A stretch of 20,966 nt of DNA from JAVBOF01 sp031550915 (lineage in GTDB: Bacteria > Bacillota > Clostridia > Christensenellales > MGBC116941), in contig JAVBOF010000137.1 of the NCBI GenBank assembly GCA_031550915.1, forward strand, positions 1 to 20,966. The letters are read 5' to 3'. A program made the position numbers and the translations under genes. This document shows, piece by piece, positions 14,321 to 20,402 of this stretch (the first letter of the stretch is position 1; each line of letters begins with the position of its first letter). The notes beneath the pieces were generated by a model. It made no database searches. It saw nothing but the letters and a program-made list of their open reading frames with translations, and was not told the DNA's origin.

Positions 14321-14581
14321 ATGGATATGGGGCAGTTTGCTTCGATTCCAGCAATCGTGATGATATGCATGCTGTTGGCCCAGGTATTGAAACTGACGGC
14401 GTTGGACAATAAATGGCTTCCGGTGATTTGCGGCGTCTTTGGTGGAATACTTGGCGTTTCGGCGATATGGATAATGCCGGAGTTCCCGGCAAACGATGTT
14501 TTTACTGCGGCGGCGGTAGGTATTGCCAGCGGCCTAGGCGCGACAGGTGCACATCAAATATTTAAGCAATTGAAGAAATGA
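14321..14581 (+). CDS. Phage holin-like small membrane protein (Hol44 / Phage_holin_5_2 type)
   Basis: This 86-residue protein resembles the Hol44-type phage holins, which form membrane lesions that release endolysin. It has two to three hydrophobic segments: about residues 6-23, 33-52 (LPVICGVFGGILGVSAIWIM) and 62-77 (AAAVGIASGLGATGAH). A short charged tail ends in KQLKK. GAGGGTGG lies upstream of the ATG. No endolysin, tail, integrase or other phage gene is next to it. It may be a domesticated or remnant holin, or serve peptide or enzyme release. In Clostridia such solitary genes occur and their role is mostly unstudied. It is bounded by the reductase gene and by a bidirectional hairpin before the tRNA cluster. 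Confidence 0.72.
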   Translation: MDMGQFASIPAIVMICMLLAQVLKLTALDNKWLPVICGVFGGILGVSAIWIMPEFPANDVFTAAAVGIASGLGATGAHQIFKQLKK

Positions 14582-14616
14582 ATGATACGTTGTTTTCATC
14601 ACAGGAAAGCATCAGC

Positions 14617-14653
14617 AAAAAAAGCCGCTCAAGAAAATTCTTGAACGGCTTTT
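14617..14653. terminator. Bidirectional terminator between holin and tRNA cluster
   Basis: AAAGCCG and TCAAGAA (14621-14635) pair with TTCTTGA and CGGCTTT (14638-14652) with one mismatch. A seven-A run on the left and TTTT on the right allow termination from either side. The minus-strand T-run is the better one, so it may back up termination of the tRNA transcript. Confidence 0.75.
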
Positions 14654-14657
14654 CCTG

Positions 14658-14673
14658 TGGTACACCATCAGGG
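14658..14673 (-). repeat. Displaced copy of the tRNA-Lys 3' end
   Basis: TGGTACACCATCAGGG here is identical to 14809-14824, the CCA, discriminator, acceptor strand and first T-arm bases of tRNA-Lys(CTT). The rest of the tRNA is not recognisable beyond it. Direct repeats of a tRNA 3' end are the footprint of site-specific integration or of a decayed tandem tRNA copy. Confidence 0.6.
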
Positions 14674-14712
14674 GTTCGCTTCGCTTGCGCGTCCGCGCTG
14701 CGCTATCCGCCT

Positions 14713-14771
14713 GGGCCAATAAACGTGCCACTGGCACTATTATTGTGGCCCGTTCGAGCCCCAATAATAGT
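14713..14771. repeat. Overlapping inverted repeats (cruciform-like, REP-like)
   Basis: Two alternative stems share one strand. GGGCCAATAA (14713-14722) and GTGCCA (14725-14730) pair with TGGCAC (14732-14737), TTATT and GGCCC (14740-14751, with a two-base bulge). Alternatively ACTATTATTG (14736-14745) pairs perfectly with CAATAATAGT (14762-14771). No gene is present. It could be an extragenic palindrome or a remnant element. Confidence 0.55.
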
Positions 14772-14777
14772 ACGCAA

Positions 14778-14804
14778 CAAAAAAGCCCTTTTGTAAAGGC
14801 TTTT
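14778..14804 (-). terminator. Terminator of the first tRNA cluster
   Basis: On the minus strand AAAAGCC (14804-14798) pairs with GGCTTTT (14787-14781) and is followed by a further T-rich run, just four bases after the CCA end of tRNA-Lys. Confidence 0.75.
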
Positions 14805-14808
14805 GATT

Positions 14809-14884
14809 TGGTACACCATCAGGGACTCGAACCCTGGACACCCTGATTAAGAGTCAGGTGCTCTACCAGCTGAGCTAATGGTGC
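14809..14884 (-). tRNA. tRNA-Lys (CTT anticodon)
   Basis: Read on the minus strand, the cloverleaf starts GCACCATTAGCTCAGCTGG. The anticodon stem CCTGA/TCAGG encloses CTCTTAA, giving anticodon CTT. The T-arm has GGTTCGAGTCC, and the CCA is encoded. Length is 76 bases. It is the last gene of the Leu-Gly-Gly-Lys cluster. Confidence 0.95.
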
Positions 14885-14887
14885 ATA

Positions 14888-14961
<74 letters not shown>

Positions 14962-14980
14962 AATTTGGGCACAAAGGTTT

Positions 14981-15055
14981 TGGAGCGGCAGACGGGATTT
15001 GAACCCGCGACATCCACCTTGGCAAGGTGGCACTCTACCACTGAGCTACTACCGC
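14981..15055 (-). tRNA. tRNA-Gly (GCC anticodon)
   Basis: The minus strand starts GCGGTAGTAGCTCAGTGG. Anticodon stem CCACC/GGTGG encloses TTGCCAA, giving GCC. The T-arm contains GGTTCAAATCC, with an encoded CCA. Length is 75 bases. Confidence 0.95.
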
Positions 15056-15065
15056 GTATAGATTT

Positions 15066-15149
15066 TGGTGCGGGCGAAGAGACTTGAACTCCCACGCCTA
15101 AGGCACCAGATCCTAAGTCTGGCGCGTCTGCCAATTCCGCCACGCCCGC
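15066..15149 (-). tRNA. tRNA-Leu (TAG anticodon)
   Basis: The minus strand starts GCGGGCGTGGCGGAATTGG. Anticodon stem CCAGA/TCTGG encloses CTTAGGA, giving TAG. It has the long variable arm of class II tRNAs (about TGCCTTAGGCGT), T-loop GTTCAAGTC and an encoded CCA. Length is 84 bases. It is the first gene of the cluster. Confidence 0.95.
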
Positions 15150-15195
15150 AAATCCTTTTAATGGCACAACCGCGCCAAAAAAATCTAGCTTGAAA

Positions 15196-15224
15196 AGTAT
15201 AACACAATTAAAATGCCATTGCAA
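15196..15224 (-). promoter_or_regulatory. Promoter of the first tRNA cluster
   Basis: On the minus strand TTGCAA (15224-15219) and TATACT (15201-15196) are 17 bases apart, about 47 bases before tRNA-Leu. No other candidate is as good. Confidence 0.7.
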
Positions 15225-15365
15225 CAATCAAAATAATACTTTTTTATTCAAATCGATATGCTAATTCGCAGGTCGGCTGCAATGCGTTGTTGTTCGCATG
15301 GATCAAAGTACATATTGTTATATCTATGGGGATTTAGTAACATGATGATAAAAGGAGTGGTGAAC

Positions 15366-15974
15366 ATGTGCGGGCGCTTTTATATTGAAGAGGCAGAGGA
15401 GATAATTGAGATACGTGAGATAATCACAGCATTACAGCGTAAGCTGAGTGAAACCCCGCAGCATGTCCAGGTGAGGACGGCAGGGGAGGTATTTCCAATG
15501 GATACGGTGCCTATGCTCATAAACGATGGAGAAGGTATAACCGCGGATATTGTTCAATGGGGATTTACCAAATTTGATGGCAAGGGCGTTTTGATAAACG
15601 CACGTTCAGAGACCGCCCATATGAAGCCATTGTTCAAAAATTCATTATTCTATAGGCGCTGCCTTATACCTGCAACCGGATTTTTTGAATGGAAACATAC
15701 GGGCAATAGAAAGAAAGAAAAGTACCTGTTTTATTTGCCTGGAAATGAGGTACTTTATCTGGCGGGTATATATAACGAAGAAAACACCGATAACGGCAGC
15801 AAAAAGCTTAGAATGGCAATATTGACAAAAGAGGCGAATGAATCCGTACATGATATACATAGCCGCATGCCTGTGATTATCGGCAAAAACGATGGCTGGC
15901 TGGATAAGGATGCCGACATTTTATCTTATCTGCGCGAAAAAGGGCCGATGCTAGCACGAAAGGAAATAGGATAA
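15366..15974 (+). CDS. SRAP-domain protein (YedK/HMCES family)
   Basis: This 202-residue protein is a SOS-response-associated peptidase (SRAP) family member. The family crosslinks covalently to abasic sites in single-stranded DNA through the N-terminal cysteine and shields them. The start ATG is followed directly by C2 (MCGRFY), which must be exposed by Met removal; AAAGGAG stands eight bases upstream. The frame is open further 5', but any longer start would hide C2. NARSET, RRCLIPATGFFEWK (with the conserved glutamate) and VHDIHSRMPVII (with the catalytic histidine) complete the active site. It lies alone between two tRNA clusters on the opposite strand. No LexA-type box was recognised upstream, so SOS control is not shown. 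Confidence 0.94.
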   Translation: MCGRFYIEEAEEIIEIREIITALQRKLSETPQHVQVRTAGEVFPMDTVPMLINDGEGITADIVQWGFTKFDGKGVLINARSETAHMKPLFKNSLFYRRCLIPATGFFEWKHTGNRKKEKYLFYLPGNEVLYLAGIYNEENTDNGSKKLRMAILTKEANESVHDIHSRMPVIIGKNDGWLDKDADILSYLREKGPMLARKEIG

Positions 15975-16035
15975 GCCCGCCAATATAATGTTGCCTTATT
16001 CCGCATATTGAAAATAGCATGATAACAAGACAAAC

Positions 16036-16063
16036 AAAAAACCCTCCGAACGAGATCGAAAGG
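16036..16063 (-). terminator. Terminator of the second tRNA cluster
   Basis: On the minus strand CCTTTCG pairs with CGGAGGG (two G-T wobbles) around an eight-base loop and is followed by TTTTTTG. It starts about ten bases after the CCA end of tRNA-Lys(TTT). Confidence 0.7.
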
Positions 16064-16072
16064 CTTTGCTTA

Positions 16073-16148
16073 TGGTGACCCATCCGCGACTCGAACGCGG
16101 GACACCTTGATTAAAAGTCAAGTGCTCTACCAACTGAGCTAATGGGTC
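16073..16148 (-). tRNA. tRNA-Lys (TTT anticodon)
   Basis: The minus strand starts GACCCATTAGCTCAGTTGG. Anticodon stem CTTGA/TCAAG (with flanking A and G) encloses CTTTTAA, giving TTT. The T-loop is GTTCGAGTC, with an encoded CCA. Length is 76 bases. Together with the CTT species at 14809 it covers both lysine codons. Confidence 0.95.
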
Positions 16149-16195
16149 ATATTATTTATTATGAACCGCGGCCGTGCTTTCCCATCGGGAAAAAT

Positions 16196-16270
16196 TGGCT
16201 GGGGTGGCAGGATTTGAACCTACGAATGCGGGAGTCAAAGTCCCGTGCCTTACCGCTTGGCTACACCCCA
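16196..16270 (-). tRNA. tRNA-Gln (TTG anticodon)
   Basis: The minus strand starts TGGGGTGTAGCCAAGCGG, with the U1-A72 start typical of tRNA-Gln. Anticodon stem CGGGA/TCCCG encloses CTTTGAC, giving TTG. The T-loop is GTTCAAATC, with an encoded CCA. Length is 75 bases. Confidence 0.95.
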
Positions 16271-16378
16271 ACGGTGGTTTTCGGATGTGGCCAAATTCCG
16301 AAAAAACCTCGCATATAATGCAAGTATTTGTTGTTTCTTCCGGCCGCCGGTTGAAGCAGCCGGAGAAACGTAACTTCG

Positions 16379-16456
16379 TGGGGTGAGTAGTGGGACTTGA
16401 ACCCACGATCTCCAGAGCCACAATCTGGCGCTCTAACCAACTGAACTATACCCACC
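16379..16456 (-). tRNA. tRNA-His (GTG anticodon)
   Basis: The minus strand reads G-GTGGGTATAGTTCAG, with the extra G at -1 (16456) facing C73, the tRNA-His identity feature. Anticodon stem CCAGA/TCTGG encloses TTGTGGC, giving GTG. CCA is encoded. Confidence 0.95.
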
Positions 16457-16463
16457 ATAAAAA

Positions 16464-16540
16464 TGGCGCGCCTGCAGGGATTCGAACCCCGGGCCTACGG
16501 CTTAGAAGGCCGTTGCTCTATCCTGCTGAGCTACAGGCGC
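16464..16540 (-). tRNA. tRNA-Arg (TCT anticodon)
   Basis: The minus strand starts GCGCCTGTAGCTCAGCAGG. Anticodon stem ACGGC/GCCGT encloses CTTCTAA, giving TCT. The T-arm contains GGTTCGAATCC, with an encoded CCA. Length is 77 bases. It is the first gene of the second cluster. Confidence 0.95.
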
Positions 16541-16616
16541 AAACCTTCTCTCACAAAAAAGCCGCAATGGGCTTCCAAACCTGCATCATTTGTCCGCGAA
16601 TAAAAGATGCCAATAA

Positions 16617-16645
16617 ATAATAACAAAAATCAAATTGCGTGTCAA
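16617..16645 (-). promoter_or_regulatory. Promoter of the second tRNA cluster
   Basis: On the minus strand TTGACA (16645-16640) and TATTAT (16622-16617) are exactly 17 bases apart, about 77 bases before tRNA-Arg. It is a strong promoter, as expected for stable RNA. Confidence 0.8.
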
Positions 16646-16688
16646 CAGTAAGTTGAAGCAAAAAATACTTTTTATAAAACATGTATTC

Positions 16689-17609
16689 CTATTTGGAAAG
16701 CACTTCCAACGCGGCGTTTACGCTTGATTCATCCGAAGCCTGCAATATAGTATCCTCCGGGCATGTCTTTTTTACGAACCCAGAAAGCGTTCGACCGGGG
16801 CCTGCTTCAAGAAAAACCGTCGCACCGTCTGCATGCATATTTGTCAGCGTTTGCTGCCAGCGCACGGGATATGCTATCTGCAAAACGAGGTTTTTGCGTA
16901 TCTGATTTACATCCGAACAAGGCATGGCGTCAATATTCATATAGAGCGGTATCTGCGGTGGTTTGAAATCGATATCCTTTAATACTCCCTCCAAGATGTC
17001 TGCGGCGGGCTGCATAAGCTTACAATGCGACGGGGCGCTTATGGCTAACTTTTTTGTGCGTAGCTTTAAGGATGAGGCTTTTTCAATAAACGCTTCTGCA
17101 GCTTCGTCCTCACCGGCAAGCGCAAATTGCCCCGGACAATTGTAATTTGATATTTGCAGGTATCCGGGTATATCATCCAAAAGGCCTTCGACAGTAGCTT
17201 CGTCTGCTCCGAGTACTGCGAGCATTGCGCCTTTTCCAAGTGGAACGGCTTTTTGCATTGCTTCAGAGCGGATCTCGATTATACGTAGAGCATCCTCAAA
17301 CTTTATTACGCCTGAGCTGACAAGAGCGGCATATTCGCCGAGTGAAAAGCCCGCAGTGAAGCCGGGCTGTACTCCCTTGCATTTAAAAAGCCTATCTAAA
17401 GCCGTATATACCGTAAGCATGCAAGGCTGTGTATTAACGGTTGAATCAAGATCAGACTGGGAGCCTTCAAAACAAAGCGAAGATATCTTTCTTCCCAGCA
17501 CCTCGTCTGCGGTATCGAATACATCTTTAACACAGGGGGTTGAGGAATAAAGATCCTTCATCATGCCTTCATGTTGCGTTCCTTGTCCGGGGAAAATAAA
17601 TGCCAGCAT
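16689..17609 (-). CDS. fabD: Malonyl-CoA:ACP transacylase
   Basis: This 306-residue enzyme transfers the malonyl group from CoA to acyl carrier protein for fatty-acid elongation. FPGQGTQ (residues 6-12) forms the oxyanion region, GFSLGEYAAL holds the nucleophile S89 (most family members have H, L or similar before that serine), R114 in EIRSEAMQ contacts the malonyl carboxylate, and H195 in APSHCKLM is the catalytic partner. NYNCPGQFALAG and AGPGRTLSGFVKK are also typical. GGAGA stands upstream of the ATG. No other fab gene is adjacent. The gene follows a GtrA-like gene by 20 bases and is probably co-transcribed with it. No clear terminator follows, so transcription may run into the second tRNA cluster. 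Confidence 0.95.
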   Translation of the reverse strand: MLAFIFPGQGTQHEGMMKDLYSSTPCVKDVFDTADEVLGRKISSLCFEGSQSDLDSTVNTQPCMLTVYTALDRLFKCKGVQPGFTAGFSLGEYAALVSSGVIKFEDALRIIEIRSEAMQKAVPLGKGAMLAVLGADEATVEGLLDDIPGYLQISNYNCPGQFALAGEDEAAEAFIEKASSLKLRTKKLAISAPSHCKLMQPAADILEGVLKDIDFKPPQIPLYMNIDAMPCSDVNQIRKNLVLQIAYPVRWQQTLTNMHADGATVFLEAGPGRTLSGFVKKTCPEDTILQASDESSVNAALEVLSK

Positions 17610-17629
17610 ATTCTTTCTCCAATCGTAAG

Positions 17630-18094
17630 TTATTTATCTTCAGGTCCGGTAATTTTATCCGTATCGTCTTCCGTTAAGTTTTGTTTTGTACGCGGGTTTT
17701 CACCCTTAAATGTCCATACCTTATTTACCCAGAAATTGATTATCATAGTTATCGGTATGCTGATGATAGGAGCCACTCTGGCGTGCACGTGCAGTTCATG
17801 TGTCAGAAGGAATACCAATACCGAGCTTAACGCAAGGCAAAAAATCCCCAATATCAAGAATTTTATTGCCGAACGGTGCGAGCGATCCTTTTTAAATACC
17901 CATTTACTGCTCCAGTAATAGCCATTTACTATCCCGGCAACATAGCCTATTATATTGGATAAGGTCGGGGAAGCTCCAAATGAATAGACTATATTATATA
18001 CGATGTAAGTAATCAAAGTATTGCTTGCGCCTACGACAATAAACCTGAAAAAATCTGAATTGTTCTTAATTAGTTTTTTAATCTTCGTTAGCAT
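17630..18094 (-). CDS. GtrA-family membrane protein
   Basis: This 154-residue protein has four hydrophobic segments (about residues 17-37, 42-58, 75-97 and 105-125) and the GtrA pattern, with RFIVVGASNTLITYIVYN near the start and INFWVNKVWTFK near the end. GtrA-like proteins help move lipid-linked sugars across the membrane or influence teichoic-acid or polysaccharide modification; their exact role is often unclear. The start is the ATG at 18094 with AAGGA eight bases upstream; a TTG one codon earlier is less likely. It overlaps the end of the acetyltransferase gene by 17 bases, so the two are translationally coupled. The polar, acidic C-terminal tail (about 130-154) is probably cytosolic. 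Confidence 0.85.
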   Translation of the reverse strand: MLTKIKKLIKNNSDFFRFIVVGASNTLITYIVYNIVYSFGASPTLSNIIGYVAGIVNGYYWSSKWVFKKDRSHRSAIKFLILGIFCLALSSVLVFLLTHELHVHARVAPIISIPITMIINFWVNKVWTFKGENPRTKQNLTEDDTDKITGPEDK

Positions 18095-18593
18095 CAATAT
18101 TATCCTTTCGAAAATAAGCGTACCATTTTAAATCGCGCCAGATTCCATCTGATAGAATATGCTCTTTAAACACACCCTCAAGAATAAAGCCAATATTTTC
18201 AAAAAACCGTATAGCCCTAGTATTATCGCTAAAAACCTTGAGATAGACTTTGTGCAGACCAAACTCTGAAAAAGCCTTATTAAGCATACACTGAGCAGCC
18301 TCCGCAGCAATACCTTTACCGATATAGCGTCTTTGAAGGGCGATGGCGAATTCGGCATGCAGATTCGTCCTGTTTATCTCCAAAAGACTTATACTGCCCA
18401 AATATTCGCCGTCATCGCCAACTATTGCCATATGACATGTTGACGCATCATTGCGTGAAAGCCGGATCATTGCCAATACTTCTGCTTTTTTTTTGCTGTT
18501 TTTACTAAACATAAAAAACCGGCAAAATTCCGGATCGTTCATCCATTCGATTATTTGGTCGGCATCTTTTTCTTCCAGAGGACGCAAGTACAT
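18078..18593 (-). CDS. GNAT-family N-acetyltransferase (RimJ/RimL-like)
   Basis: This 171-residue protein is a GNAT acetyltransferase. It begins MYLRPLEEKDADQIIEWMND, has the acetyl-CoA pyrophosphate loop QRRYIGKGIAAEA (residues 87-99) and ends with LKVFSDNTRAIRFFENIGF followed by EGVFKEHILSDG, the RimJ/RimL-type C-terminal strand pattern. The acceptor could be a protein N-terminus, a sugar amine or a small molecule; the sequence does not decide. AGAGG stands about nine bases upstream of the ATG. Its neighbour GtrA acts in cell-surface sugar metabolism, so a nucleotide-sugar substrate is possible but unproven. Confidence 0.9.
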   Translation of the reverse strand: MYLRPLEEKDADQIIEWMNDPEFCRFFMFSKNSKKKAEVLAMIRLSRNDASTCHMAIVGDDGEYLGSISLLEINRTNLHAEFAIALQRRYIGKGIAAEAAQCMLNKAFSEFGLHKVYLKVFSDNTRAIRFFENIGFILEGVFKEHILSDGIWRDLKWYAYFRKDNIDANED

Positions 18594-18618
18594 ACGTTCA
18601 ACCTCTTTTCAAAATAAT

Positions 18619-18647
18619 ATTGTATAGCCAATGACCAGAAAATACAA
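18619..18647 (-). promoter_or_regulatory. Candidate promoter of the GNAT-GtrA-fabD run
   Basis: On the minus strand TTGTAT (18647-18642) and TACAAT (18624-18619) are 17 bases apart, about 26 bases before the acetyltransferase start codon. Confidence 0.5.
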
Positions 18648-18754
18648 GAAAAATGGCAATGCCGTATATTAGCACTTGCAAAACTGAAGCTTGTCCAACA
18701 AAAGTGTGAAAAATGTTTCGCATGGTTTTTATTACCAATATACGGAGGCTTGGT

Positions 18755-19393
18755 TCAAAAAAGTTCTATTATTCCCTGCAAAGCGAGAACAAGACGCTTC
18801 TCAACCATATCCCAGTTTACCAGGTTCCACCAGGCGTCGACATACTCCTTGCGGTTCTGCTTGTAATCGAGGAAATACGCATGTTCCCAAACATCCAGGA
18901 GTAATATTGGGATCGCACCCCATTCCGTCAAATTTTCATGCCGCTCTGCAGTTAACACGCGCAGCTTGCCGTAAGCCGGTTGCCACGCCAATACGGCCCA
19001 GCCGGGGCCTTGCACTTGTATCGCCGCCTGCGAAAAAAGTGTCTTGAATTGGGACATGCTGCCAAAAGCATAACCTATCAGCGTATTTGTTTGGAAAGCA
19101 GGCGCGGACGGTGTTCTTTGAGAGGCCATGCAGGAAAAATATATGGCGTGCAGGATATCGCCTGAACCATAGAAAGCCAGATCCCTCATCTGTTGCTTGA
19201 TATGTGCGAAATCGTTATTAGCCATATCGGCGGCAATTGCCAACTCGGTCTTGTTCAAGTTATCCGCGTATGATTTGCTTATGGCATAATGTGTGCGCAA
19301 GGCCTGCGCGCTTATGATGGGTTCCAGAGCGTTCTCGGCATATGGCAGAGGCGGCGTAGCATGCTGCCCCGGATCGTGTCTGAATTCTTGCAT
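18755..19393 (-). CDS. Fe/Mn-type superoxide dismutase (divergent)
   Basis: This 212-residue protein is an iron/manganese superoxide dismutase, converting superoxide to oxygen and hydrogen peroxide. LPYAENALEPIIS is the family start. The four metal ligands are all present: H35 in LRTHYAIS, H82 in ILHAIYF, and D167 and H171 in LLDVWEHAYFLDY. WNLVNWDMV near the end is standard. It differs from E. coli SodA in several places. The HHxKHHxxY helix is shortened to HYAISKSY, losing the second-shell histidine pair, and the glutamine near the metal is replaced by H152 (AERHEN), as in mycobacterial and some archaeal SODs. Residues 1-14 form an extra charged N-terminus without a signal peptide. GGAGG stands upstream of the ATG. 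No clear terminator follows. Metal preference cannot be assigned. Confidence 0.85.
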   Translation of the reverse strand: MQEFRHDPGQHATPPLPYAENALEPIISAQALRTHYAISKSYADNLNKTELAIAADMANNDFAHIKQQMRDLAFYGSGDILHAIYFSCMASQRTPSAPAFQTNTLIGYAFGSMSQFKTLFSQAAIQVQGPGWAVLAWQPAYGKLRVLTAERHENLTEWGAIPILLLDVWEHAYFLDYKQNRKEYVDAWWNLVNWDMVEKRLVLALQGIIELF

Positions 19394-19454
19394 ATCTGTC
19401 CTCCGTTTTTTATTTAAATTTATGTCGAAATACGTAGGAAAGTACGGTTTTCGT

Positions 19455-19484
19455 TTGCTTTTTTTGTGTCATCTTTGTTATGAT
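19455..19484 (+). promoter_or_regulatory. Candidate promoter of ecfA1-ecfA2
   Basis: TTGCTT (19455-19460) and TATGAT (19479-19484) are 18 bases apart. The predicted transcript starts near 19491, which makes a TTG at 19491 unsuitable as the start codon and supports TTG 19551. Confidence 0.5.
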
Positions 19485-19550
19485 TAAACATTGAGAAAAG
19501 ATGGTATTGCAACGACCGTTTACGAAAAGAAAAAACCTAAGGAAAGAGCA

Positions 19551-20402
19551 TTGGAAGATTTAATTATTAAAATTGAGAATCTCGTCTATGAATACAGGCT
19601 TTTTGAAGGCAGTGCCCGTGCTTTAGACGGAATAGATCTCGAGATAGAGCGCGGCAGCTTTACCGCTATTATTGGCCATAACGGCAGCGGCAAATCAACG
19701 CTTGCCAAGCATCTAAACGCTTTGATCCTGCCTACAAGCGGCAAGGTCTATATTGACGGCATGGATACTATGAAACCCGAAAGACTTTGGGATATACGAA
19801 AGACAGCGGGCATGGTATTTCAAAATCCAGACAACCAGTTGGTTGCGACGATCGTTGAGGAGGACGTTGCTTTTGGACCGGAAAACCTTGGCATGCCAAG
19901 GGATGAGATCCTCCGCAACGTAAGCTATGCTTTGCATAGCGTGGAGATGGAAGCATACTCAGAAAAAGCGCCGCACATGCTGTCCGGCGGACAAAAGCAG
20001 AGGGTAGCCATTGCCGGTATAATAGCTATGAGGCCGAAGATTATAATATTGGATGAACCCACGGCAATGCTTGATCCCAGAGGCCGGAAAGACGTTATGG
20101 ATACAGTAAAGAAGCTTAATAAAGAGGGTATCACGGTTGTGCATATAACACACTTTTTGGAGGAAGCGGGATACGCGGATAGGGTTATAGTTATGAACCA
20201 CGGCAAGATTGCACTTGATGGAAATCCGGAGGAGGTTTTCTCCCATGGGGCGGAGTTGAAGGAATTGGGGCTCGATATACCACCGCTTGCGCGGCTCGCG
20301 GATATATTGAACGGGGATTTGCAGGAAAAGGGAATTGCCCAGTGGTTTTCTCATGTCATGGATCCAGAAGAGATGGTGGAAAAGATATGCCGATTATTGT
20401 AG
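19551..20402 (+). CDS. ecfA1: Energy-coupling factor transporter ATPase EcfA1
   Basis: This ABC ATPase of about 283 residues is one of the two nucleotide-binding subunits of an ECF vitamin/micronutrient importer. It works with EcfA2, EcfT and interchangeable substrate-binding S proteins. It contains Walker A GHNGSGKST, the EcfA Q-loop FQNPDNQLVATIVEEDVAFGPENLG, signature LSGGQKQR, Walker B IIILDEPTAMLD and the HITHFLEEA switch region. The TTG at 19551 is chosen because AAGGAAAG precedes it, the family starts here, and a promoter-like pair ends at 19484. The open frame extends to 19491 but that part is not family-like. It overlaps the ecfA2 start by 16 bases. The usual neighbours (ribosomal protein genes, ecfT, truA) are not seen upstream. 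Confidence 0.9.
   Translation: MEDLIIKIENLVYEYRLFEGSARALDGIDLEIERGSFTAIIGHNGSGKSTLAKHLNALILPTSGKVYIDGMDTMKPERLWDIRKTAGMVFQNPDNQLVATIVEEDVAFGPENLGMPRDEILRNVSYALHSVEMEAYSEKAPHMLSGGQKQRVAIAGIIAMRPKIIILDEPTAMLDPRGRKDVMDTVKKLNKEGITVVHITHFLEEAGYADRVIVMNHGKIALDGNPEEVFSHGAELKELGLDIPPLARLADILNGDLQEKGIAQWFSHVMDPEEMVEKICRLL

Noticed and set aside
16152..16620. Short open frames across the second tRNA cluster
   Set aside because: Same artefact: conserved-looking peptides come from the tRNA-Lys, Gln, His and Arg sequences.
18662..18745. Inverted repeat CCGTATATT...AATATACGG flanking the GNAT-SOD spacer
   Set aside because: The arms are only 9 bp and 66 bases apart with no T-run and no gene between; a chance occurrence is likely in AT-rich DNA.
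19491..19550. TTG 19491 as the start of ecfA1
   Set aside because: It has no ribosome site, falls at the predicted transcription start, and the extra 20 residues are not family-like.
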